A DNA stretch of 64,000 bases from Telmatactis stephensoni. Its lineage: Eukaryota; Cnidaria; Anthozoa; Actiniaria; Isophelliidae. A model generated the notes under the pieces. That model was not told the DNA's origin and did not search any database. It was given only the letters and a program-made list of their open reading frames with translations. The translations under genes and the position numbers were made by a program. Shown here piece by piece: positions 54,793 through 64,000 of the stretch (the stretch's first letter is position 1; every line of letters starts with the position of its first letter). The stretch lies in assembly GCA_029948255.1 (NCBI GenBank), contig JALIZF010001939.1, forward strand, positions 2,337,001 through 2,401,000. The letters are read 5' to 3'.

Positions 54793-55880
54793 GCTCTTAT
54801 TAACTGTGTGGTGTCATTGATCAATGATTAGTGATTTTAACTTAACCATTACTAAGCCAGTCACATGGTAAAAGTGGGGTGTCACGTGGTAATATTGGGG
54901 TACAAAAATACCCCAAAAATTTCATTGCAAAGAGTGCATATTTCGATGCAAATTGTAATACAGCAAACAATATGTGGGACCGAGCTAGTAACACTGTAGA
55001 ATTTTAACCATTACTATGTATTCACAAGTCGCACTGAAATAAGAATAAGAATAAGAATAAGAATAAGAATAAGAATAGGAATAGGAATAGGAATAGGAAT
55101 AGGAATAGGAATAGGAATAGGAATAGGAATAGGAATAGGAATAGGAATAATATTTATAATTAATAATGGCCCGTATAGCAATATACCGGTTTATCAATTT
55201 TATTTTAATAGTAATGTAATTTCTATAGCGCCTTTTCCATATGTCCAAAGGCGCTTTACAAACAAATGATGACTATAATGTGATATAATATTCTAAAGAC
55301 AAGTTTCAGCTTGGATTAAGTAATAAATGATGAAAAAGGTCAGATTTCTATCCTAATGATAACTGTTAATAGAATATTCAATGATAATGAGATTAGGAAC
55401 CTCGCAGCCCTAAATGTAATAAAATATTCAATGATAATTGGAAATTTGGAAATAAGATGGAAAAAAGATGAAAACAAGATGAAATTTGAATTTAGCATAC
55501 ACTCGACCGATAATGGCAATGTTGAAAATAAGAAGAAAAACGTGATAAATTGCAATTTTCAATATTTTGCCCGTTTGCAATTTTCCACATATTTTCCACT
55601 TATTCACATACATTGGAAATGGCAAAAATTTCAAAAAGTCAAATTCATTGTACATGTACTTGGCACATTGTCGTTATCTTTTATTATGACTTAGTAATAA
55701 TTAAATTACTTGCTTTGGTTAGCAATCAACTATATCGAAAATAATTAAGAAATAAGAAAGAAAAGGATGTATCCCGTCAAGATTTTGTCAACCCATAATG
55801 CTTTGCGCTTTTTGTGGTTGTCGAATATTGTAACCAAATAATTTATCGTGTGGTCTGCATTGCTGGCGGTCTCAGTGCAA
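54793..55880. other. Divergent intergenic region (bidirectional promoter candidate)
   Basis: The 1.1 kb between the starts of the DUF7869-like gene (-) and the RFX-like kinase gene (+). It contains a GAATAA/GAATAG hexamer array (55038-55149) and a short hairpin AGCGCC...GGCGCT with a TTTACAAA tail near 55217-55262. No TATA box could be assigned with confidence. Confidence 0.55.
55038..55149 (+). repeat. (GAATAA)/(GAATAG) hexamer array
   Basis: Six-base units, first GAATAA and then GAATAG. It is followed by a short GCGCC hairpin and TTTACAAAC, as is common for SINE- or LINE-tail microsatellites. Confidence 0.93.
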
Positions 55881-57428
55881 ATGATGGAAACAATACACAA
55901 ACAGTTTCTTACTAACCAAGATCTAAGGGAATCAAGGGCAAAATGGTAAGTTTGTTTTTGTTGTTATTGAAACTAGTGCAACTGATAGCAATTTCTAAAT
56001 ATGCAGTCTTATCATTGTAATTTCCACTCTCTCAGGCTCCAGACACAATTCATAACAAACGTCGCTGGAAAAGTTCTGGTCAAAAAAGTTAGAGAGATAC
56101 TCCAAGAGAGGTATGGGGAACTATCCTGTGTCGAGGTTGGAAAGATTGTTCGCCAATCCTTTCCTGGCGTCGAACGTAAACATGCTTCAGCTGGACATGA
56201 TTATTGCTACTATGGAATATCACTTAAACACAACTACAGCAAGCAAACGGATAACACTCATGAAGGACCAAAGGCATCTTTAATTGACATGCTAGATTTT
56301 ACAAAGAGTTCACTTGAAGTATGTTCAAATAAGTTAGTAGAAGAACAACATACTGTGGAAAACCTTAAACGAGCTTATAACAGTCAGGAGAAAGAGATTG
56401 ACATTTTGAAGGCGAAAGTAAAAAAATCAGAGGATCTGGTTGAGGTAGAAATAAAACTCAATAATGCCACCAAAGATTTGGAGAGCGAGAAGATTAAAAC
56501 TGCTAAATTAAAGCAGCATATGAGCAAGGCAGTTCGTCGAATCCAAAAAGTGACCGCAGAAAGGGATTTCCTGATTAAAAGAAAGAGTAGGGAAAGTGTC
56601 AACTCAGTAAAGCACCATGCGGTGCGAGTTGTAAAGTCAATGACAACGCCATCAAAAATCATCCGAAATCTTCCAGAAATAGACAGTACTAGTCTTCTTC
56701 CTATACACGAACATTTTGACAATTTGGGAGTAGGTACTTTTGGAGAATGCAATTTGCGAAGATATCGAAATATCACTGTATGTGTTAAAACTATCTCAAA
56801 CCAAAACTCTGAAAACGATGTTATCAAAGAGGCTACAATTATGAGAGGTATAGAAGGTCACCCTGGTGTACCAATATTTCTGGGAATCAGTCCTCGAGGT
56901 TGTTTCCCCCCCTTCATCGTTAGTAAGTTCCATGGAGTTGATTTTCGAAGTTTAACATTCTCCGAGTTCCTAGAAATAAGCCATCCAAAAGTGTTAGATG
57001 TATTAGAGATTGTTTTGCAAATCACTGAAGCCTTGCAACACATCCATAAGAAAGGCTACCTTCATAATGACATCAAAGGAAACAATGTCATATTAGATCA
57101 AATTGATGGCAAATTCTCCCCAGTAATTATTGACTTTGGTAAAAGTTCTCCATATGCCCTACCGGAGATTATCAAAGGAACACCTAAATTAAACCCAGAC
57201 AAGTATAGGAAGCGTTTTCCTCATGTAGCACCAGAGATAGTTTATGGTAATGGAAATCTGTCAGCTGCTAGTGACGTGTTTTCACTGGGTAAAGTTTTTG
57301 AAAAGACCGAAATCGATAAAACTCTTGTCGCGTGTTGTATAAGAGATGACCCTTTTCAAAGACTGACACTGGTTACCATAATTAACAGATTGTCAGAACT
57401 CAGAAAATCCACAAATGATGCCCAATAA
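55881..57428 (+). CDS. RFX-like winged helix, coiled coil and protein kinase fusion
   Basis: Two exons (55881-55945 and 56036-57428) join through TG|G to about 485 residues. Residues 33-86 (VREILQERYG..., VGKIVRQSFPGVERKH, CYYGISLK) resemble the RFX DNA-binding winged helix, which has GK-IR--FP and YHYYG signatures. Residues about 100-215 are Lys/Glu-rich heptads, a likely coiled coil. A kinase domain fills about 245-480: Gly loop GVGTFGEC, Lys in VCVKT, Glu in KEATIM, catalytic loop HNDIKGNN, DFGK, APE and SDVFSLG. All catalytic residues are present, but HRD reads HND, so it is a non-RD kinase. The kinase part has no intron. A poly(A) signal AATAAA lies at 57498, 70 bp past the stop. The first exon is predicted from phase alone; two ATGs are adjacent at its start. 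Divergent partner: the DUF7869-like gene. Confidence 0.87.
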
Positions 57429-57497
57429 TAAGATGTTAGCTGAACAAAAAAGTTGCTATCATTGATAAATTAAGTTTGCTTACTTAATTCTTTGTTA

Positions 57498-57503
57498 AAT
57501 AAA
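57498..57503 (+). promoter_or_regulatory. Polyadenylation signal AATAAA of the kinase gene
   Basis: Canonical hexamer 70 bp after the stop codon, followed by a T-rich stretch (CTTTTGTTATAATG). Confidence 0.6.
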
Positions 57504-59063
57504 ACTTTTGTTATAATGCTCTGCATGGGCTATGCTACAAAGGCATCCACAGAGGCGTTGTAGAGGTGTTAATCTTAATCTATTAATGGAATGTTTCGGC
57601 CTGTTAAAGTATAGCGACAACAGACTCTATACAAACATCGTTAAAACTATAAAAACATACAGCTCAGAATTTGAAATATTGAAAATGAATATGCAAAAGT
57701 ATCAGGGATTGTGTAAAATCCTCCTTTAAATCCTCCAACGTTTTTCATTTTTTTCCCGCCATTTTTTCGTCTTCACTTCGAAATCATTTGCGTCCAAAGT
57801 CCAAAGTTCAAATGGACAATCCAGTCCAGTTTTTAGCATATGCCCAACATTCTTTCTTCCCCATGCTTGAGTCTGTACGAAATCTTCCTCCCAAATATAA
57901 CTAGTATTTATGTTTTTAGTTGACTGTCTGGCATTGGGAGTATTGAGAAGATGGCGGCAAAATGAACAACATTCTTAAAGAGTGATTGACGTGTATTTTT
58001 GTTTCCGGACGGTAAATACTTTCGGGATGTATATCTTGCTACAAATATCTCTTAACACAAGATTTCTCTTTTGGACTGCATATTAAAGGCCGTCTATGTA
58101 GTTTGGATGCTAACAAAACCAAACTGATAATAATAACCAAAATCATAAAAAATAGTTGAATCTACCCATGAACAATGTACTCGTCACTCAATGTCAGACT
58201 TGCACACTGTTTACTGACAGGTTGTTTGGTTTATGTCATAGTATTACAGAGGAGATCAGATTTTGAATTAGGTATCTCGTACAAAGAGGATCGAATCATT
58301 TACCACTTAGTTGCTATTACTGATCGTTGCTCCGGTTGGGAAGTCATAAATTCTCTGAGTAACGAACAAATAATTTACTGTTTTCTGTTCCAAAAGTACA
58401 AAAGTACAAAAGTACGTCACTTGAAGCCCAAAAGTTGTCTCCAAATTTCAAATTCTACGAGAGCTTAGGTAAGCCAAACAAGTATTTTGATTTTAGCGCC
58501 AAAATGGACTGACGTGGACTAACTCACTGCAACCAAGTTTTCTTAGTTACACACTCTTTTTACACACACGCATATATATACATATACTATTATTATCCAT
58601 GTTGTTTTACCAAATTATGACTAAAATGTTGTGTAGTTGAATTAGAAACTCAAAGTACTCCCAAAGAATTTTCGAATTTGGCGCCAAAATTGTGTACCCT
58701 AGAATTCAATCTCTTCTCAAATGTATACTTGTTATTGTTGTAAATTTCCCTTTTTAGACTATAAACACATTTAGAGAATTAGATAAATTTGAGTTAACAT
58801 AGTTGGTTGATACCAATATAGAGGCCAGTTCTCATTATCCTTTTCTATAAATTTCTTCCTCAGCGGTTGTGAAGCCCTAATAACTGCCTTTAAGTTTTTG
58901 AATTGAGCAAGAGTTAAGGTGAGCGGTAAGAAAAAACAAGCAGTTTGATCAGTTTCCGCCAAACTAACTCAGTCCGATGGTAGTTTTCTGAGTACACTGC
59001 TGCAATGCGCTGGTAATTTTAAGGACGCTTACAGCGCTTCACGATAAGTGTCAACACTAGCCT

Positions 59064-59164
59064 GCCTACAGGCTCTAAAGGGGAAGAGGGGAGGGGAGAG
59101 GAGAGCCTCTCCCTTCCTTTTCTCTCCCCTCCCCTCTCCCCCTCCCCCTGGAGAGCCTGTAGGC
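59064..59164. mobile_element. 101-bp palindrome
   Basis: GCCTACAGGCTCT at the left and AGAGCCTGTAGGC at the right; purine-rich left arm and pyrimidine-rich right arm. Structure resembles 27544-27683. Confidence 0.7.
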
Positions 59165-59188
59165 AAGCCATGTCAGCACATATGGATT

Positions 59189-59455
59189 ACCCTAGAAACC
59201 AGGGCCCGGTTGTACGAAGGTTGGATAAAATTATCCACCAGATAAGAGTTATCCACTGTATAGATTTTGTATAGATTTTATCCGCTGGATAAGGATTTAT
59301 CCGCTGGATAGCGCTATTCACCCTTCGTACAACCGGCCCAGAGGTTGATTTCTATCTTGCTGTTGACGCTTACAATATTTGACTGTTGCGATCTAACCAT
59401 CAAATATTACAAGCGTCAACAACACGATAGAAATTAACCTCTGGTTTCCAGGGTA
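59189..59455. mobile_element. Inverted-repeat element with a second element inserted in it
   Basis: Outer ends ACCCTAGAAACCAG and CTGGTTTCCAGGGT; arms AGGTTGATTTCTATC and GATAGAAATTAACCT surround a centre with CAAATATT. An inner palindrome (59203-59339, GGCCCGGTTGTACGAAGG... and inverted) splits the left arm; AG or CCAG occurs on both sides of it. Confidence 0.75.
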
Positions 59456-59895
59456 CACATGAATCTTTTTTGCTCGCAAACCCGCAAGAAGTATATTTCT
59501 TTTGACAGATCAGTTGGACATGATTGGAGTCACATTTCATCTCGGTTCAAATGTGTTTGAACAGTCAGTATTAGGTCGTCAGTTTTCTGTTGACACAAAA
59601 GGAAATGGGCTATTGAAACAGTAAAGCCTTTATACGGATCATTAATTTCACTTTTAATTCAAATATTTTTTATATTTTAAAACATATCAAACCAATCATT
59701 TGTATGTAAGGATATAAAACCTGCATCAAATAAGTTGTTCGATTGCCTATTTAAAAAAAATGTAGTCTTTCATTTACCAGTTCTGCTTTAAAACTGACAA
59801 AGAGCGACTCAATATTATTCAGTGGTGCAAATACTGTCGTATTTCAGAACTAGAGGATTGGCAGCATATTGATAACAGTTTCAAGTACTTTAATC

Positions 59896-62800
59896 ATGCC
59901 TTCACCTGAAAAAGCAGCCGAAGGAAAGTGGTGCGTCAAGGAAGTTGATGACGTGATGTACGTTCAAGTGGATAAGAAAAGGGTGAAAAATAAAGTCGGG
60001 CATATCATGGAGGATGTACAGGAGGTCAAAGCCGGAAAAAGACAAGATTCAATTCTGGTATGTTCTGAAATGATCTACCCAAAATAAAAAGTTGATTGTC
60101 GTGATCATGTGTCACATCATATATTTTATAGCCTTGAAGACTTTTAAAGTTGAAAAAACTAGTGTAGGAAAGGGCAAAATAATTCTTTAAAGTTATCGAA
60201 CTATTGTGCGAAGGTCAAACAATTTTCATCATTTTCATATCAGATTTTTATCTTACTTGTATTTGGCTTCAGATATCATTCAAGAACAATTTCGTCCCGG
60301 GAAACAAGACTACTCTGAAGTTCACGCTATCAGATTTTGACTCCCAGTCCAATGAACTGTGTTCTCTCTTGGAAGAAGCTAGTAGGAAGTCTGCAAAATT
60401 TTTCTGTGAAGAACTTAACAAATTGTTAGATAAAGGAAATAAGGCTTGCGCCTCAGCTGGACGTGAACCTGTTCGAAGAAAGATTACAACTTCCGAAGAG
60501 GTTGAACCTCTTCAAACTGCAAACAGGAAGCGAAAACCCGTCCAAGAAACAGCTCATACCCAGATTCCTGACTTAAATGGGCCAACTAAATTGCCAAAAA
60601 TAACTTCAATGGATGAAGAAATATGTAGTCACATATTAGGTAAATATTGTGGAATTGAAATATACCAATATTATATTTCTGTACATGCTATCATTGTTTC
60701 ACATAGAGAATATGTACATGCTTACCTTCCAGGGTAAATTTAATCATCTGTATTTTGAATTGGACGTGTTAAACTACCATAAAGGTTACTGAACCAAAAC
60801 CCATTGACACAATAGTCTCGTAAGCAGCCTTCCTTTATGAACTACAACCATTTTTTTCTCAGGTCACTATTATTTGCGTGTGAAGGATCTGAAAGACCCT
60901 CCTAAAAAATGGACTGATAGAGAAATCGACGAAAAAAGGGTAAATGTATATAGTGAATTGCTTAAGGAAAATGCTGTATGTATGGTAGCAGACCAGCCGT
61001 GGATTGGCATAGCTGATGTAAAGAAAGCCGATTTTAAAAATAAAGATGACATCAAGGGGATACCTGTCACACTTATAGGTGGACTGCATAGCAAGGCAGC
61101 CTTTTTGAAGGTATATTGTGAATATATATTATTGCAAAGTTTAACATGTTAGCTTTATGTGTTATCCTCAATCATTTTTCACTATTTGGATTTATCCCTG
61201 TTTAGGTATCTGAAATGAGTTCTACACATTCCCAAATCCTTAAGAAAGTGAACGTTCTGGTGTATGACAACACTATGAACGATGATGAAATTAGACGTCT
61301 CGCGTATACACATAACTTGCAAAACAAGGGAAGCTCCCAGACATCCTGGTTACAGCGGGTGATCACATGCCGTCATCGCCTGTATGAAATGAGCGGAACT
61401 GAATATGGTCAAGACGAGACACCTTCAGGTTCCAAAGAATGGAGAAAAAAGTGTGTAGATATCTACACTGAAAGAAAGGTTCGTAACTGAACTTCATCAT
61501 TTGATCATGTCAACTAGTGCATGCGTTACATTGAATTGCAAACAACGGTGTTATCACGCTTAATCCGCACAAAAGTACTAAGTCAATAGTGCACTGAAGT
61601 AGCATTAAATCAACACTGGAAAGCTACAAAGGATTCTTTACAATTAGTGGAATTCATAGCGTGGGCAGCTGTCAGCTAGCGCCTGCTTAAGTAAAGCAGA
61701 CTGTAAGAACAAGGCCAGAAAAGACGACGTTTCGAACGAGCCTCGAAACCCCTCCGAAGAGCCCGCCCGTTCAAAAGATGTTATAAGGATCGAATATATA
61801 ACATAATAATTGGAAATTACAAAGACAACAAATCAAACATACTTTGCGTGCTCCCTTGTATAGGATTTAGCATTTGTGATTAATTAAGCATATATCTGAA
61901 TCGTGCAAAAGTGAAAAACTGAAAATAGTTTGTACAATCATATCATTTTACATACACACACATACCCCGAAAAGCTTCACTGAATGTGTTCTCTCTGCAG
62001 GATGCCAGTTCCCTGGAGCCTACGTTGCAGGCTGCACTTTTCCCACTCCAAGCCTTTAATGCCTTCCTGGAGGTGGCCAAAATGTATGAAAGTTCTCAGC
62101 TTAAAGATCAAAAAAAGGAAACCAAACGCCTCACGCAGAACCAGGTAATCACTACTTTGACTGATCAAAACAAGCCGGTGAACCAAAAGGTTAAGAACAA
62201 AAAGTTTCTTCAGTCAAGGAATTTGTCATTTATGAAAGCTGGTGAACATTAAACAGCAAAATAGTAAGGAATGAGATGGAGACTGATAAGCACATACTTC
62301 CCATGTCCGTTGGCGACCTCAACTGGTCGCCGATGGGAAATAACGTAACTGTAAGACGACCATACATGAAATTGAGAAATATGGCAAAAATATAGATCTT
62401 AAGTCCATAGTCATTTATGTTTTATTGTGTGGAATTCCTTTCAGATAACAATGCCACTTCAAGGGCTTAGCAGCGAGTCGAAGCTGAGCCTTCTCAATGG
62501 TTTGAGGTCGAAATCGCTGAATTTATCGCAATTCAAAGAACAGTGTGTAGATATAAAGGCCAAAAAATATGTTCAACGAGCATTTATGAGATTTGTTGGA
62601 GAAGAGGAATGGGAAGATGTTGTTAAACGATTCCCACACCACACAAAGGACGAAAAGATCGCCCAGTTTCGTGGCCTCAAGTGGTCTAGAAAAGGAACTC
62701 CTGAGGTACGTATTGGAGTGTCTACCGGTTTGCAAAATCCTTCCTTCTTTCCTTCCTTCCTTTCTTTCTTTAATAATGTTAGAGCCATTTCGGTCACATC

Positions 62801-63918
62801 TTTGACAAGTTCGATGATTTTCAAAGCCGGGGTCAATGGTTTTTCAAACAGGTATAGCCTATAGGGACATAATATTGTATAATCTCTTATTGTCGGTCAC
62901 TAGCTATGAGTTGTATCTTTTTGTTTTTCATAGGCAGCTGCAAATTTTTTCCGTAAGGCTGTGGCTTGGGAAAAGGCAGCAGCAACTAGAAATATTGGAA
63001 TCGCTCTTGAGGCAAATGATGGTGTTTTTCAAATATCCACCAATTCCGAAGTCTGTGGCTTGGCCATAGCTGGAAATGTCCAGGAGAAATTGGTGGAAGC
63101 CACATTGAAAAATGCTATTCCTGCCTTCAAAGGAATAAAGTTGACAATTCTATGCAAAGCGGAGGTGAGCTTTAATGTAACCCACGAAATGAAATCGCAG
63201 ATAATTAGGAAATTACTAAGTAGTTGATAAAGCTAAGTACTACGAGAAACTAATAGAATATTAGAGTATTTCAACATTTTGCCAACCTTTACAAAGTGTT
63301 TTTAATACACATTAATGATTAACGAATCCTGAACAAAAAAGCAATGCTTCACAACTAGAAACCAATGAGTGACAACTTGTCATTAATAATCGCTTGGTTG
63401 TGAGCAAAAGACAGGAACTTTTCAAATTCAAGACAAGTAAAATATAGAAAAAAGAGCATTGTCAGTCGGGTTTTTCTGATTGTCATAATCCCTGTGAACA
63501 AAATCTGTCTTGGTGATCGCAAACATTGAGGTGCGGTTAGTTCTAATATGATCGTCACTTTGAAAAACACTTCATTCTTTCGGCCACTGACGTGCAACAA
63601 TCTTGAATCATACCATTCGTATGATGACCAAAAGTAATGATCCCAATGATTCCACTAAATGACGTTTTAACGCGTGTCTTTTGAAATACCCACATTTCTG
63701 AACTGAAACTTAATTTTCTTTCAAGGAGTGGTCGGAAAATGATCTGCAGATGTTTCTAATAAGGCTCCATGCCATCAATTCTGATATGGATGCGCACAAT
63801 CTTGTTGTAATGGCAAGAACGTTGGATTGCTGCGCACGTATCAGGGCCTTATTAGAAACAAGGTACAGTGCTGTGCAAGACGCATGGCACTTCAACTCCA
63901 ACCCAAAGAAAATGAAAG
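59896..63918 (+). CDS. Unrecognised multi-exon protein with ParB/Srx-like motif (3' end beyond window)
   Basis: Eight exons join in phase: 59896-60057, 60273-60639, 60863-61110, 61206-61478, 62001-62144, 62445-62705, 62934-63164, 63726-63918 (about 626 codons so far), then a donor GTAAAA leads out of the window. Near residues 240-295 the order GIPVTLIGGLHSKAAFLK ... VNVLVYDNTM-DDEIRRLAYTHNLQ resembles the ParB/sulfiredoxin fold, where GGH/GxHR sits on a helix start and a DEEAxxLAxxENLQ helix follows; the usual Arg after the GGxH is absent. The N-terminal part (WCVKEVDDVMYVQVDKKRVK) and basic linkers (RKRKP) hint at nuclear location. No signal peptide or membrane segment. I do not recognise the family. 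ATG 59896 is the only ATG in frame before the first conserved block. Confidence 0.8.
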
Positions 63919-64000
63919 GTAAAAGTATGCACTTTCTAGCTTGTTCAGTATCCTACAACCTGTGACGTCATCAAAAAGTTAAAATCTAAACTATAGATCA

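Larger units (their letters stand above)
57429..59895. other. Intergenic region with hairpin elements
   Basis: Between two plus-strand genes. It holds a GA-rich palindrome (59064-59164) and a nested pair of elements (59189-59455). Short frames such as 58175-58468 have no domain or splice support. The start of the next transcript must lie just before 59896. Confidence 0.6.

Noticed and set aside
58175..58468. 97-codon plus-strand frame
   Set aside because: No domain, no splice continuation and AT-rich surroundings; likely chance.

Overview
The window looks like nuclear DNA of an anthozoan cnidarian, most likely a stony coral. The genes are intron-rich with canonical GT-AG splice sites. The proteins have typical animal architectures (Tudor, TLDc, PAN/EGF/discoidin, ORP, CD20-like). 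The AT-rich non-coding DNA is packed with short palindromic DNA elements (MITEs), tRNA-derived SINEs and simple repeats. No rRNA gene, functional tRNA gene, CRISPR array or bacterial-style operon is visible. Gene models below were built by joining exons by hand through splice-site phase and family homology; all exon borders are predictions. The species call is inference.

Layout. 1-3944: no gene seen, repeats only. 3945-8332 (-): SMNDC1/SPF30 splicing factor, 10 exons. 9157-13860 (+) and 14831-18945 (+): a tandem pair of type II membrane proteins (collagen, three Ig domains, TLDc). The second copy is intact, while the first carries a 1-bp frameshift in the collagen region. 19596-24402 (-): secreted PAN-EGF-F5/8C protein, whose last intron holds a GGAT array and a 2.76-kb segment bounded by inverted repeats. 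A broken relative of its discoidin exon lies at 25460-25582. 27195-32383 (-): CD20/MS4A-like four-pass membrane protein with a proline-rich PPPY tail. 33582-46574 (-): oxysterol-binding protein of the OSBPL1A/ORP1 type (PH, FFAT, ORD), 22 exons found, 5' end not found. 49804-54792 (-): DUF7869-like protein with a possible DDE/RNase H-like metal site. 55881-57428 (+): RFX-like winged helix, coiled coil and protein kinase in one chain. 59896-63918 (+): unrecognised gene running off the window, with a ParB/sulfiredoxin-like motif.

How things fit. SMNDC1 (U2 snRNP/spliceosome) and OSBPL1A (sterol/PI4P transport at ER-endosome contacts) are conserved housekeeping genes. The collagen-Ig-TLDc pair and the PAN-EGF-F5/8C protein are extracellular matrix or recognition-type proteins. 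The right end (49.8-64 kb) holds three genes I cannot tie to a known animal pathway: a probable transposase-derived DUF7869 protein, divergent from a kinase with an RFX-like DNA-binding head, followed by a ParB-like protein. This cluster and the collagen-Ig-TLDc pair are the best candidates for undescribed biology.
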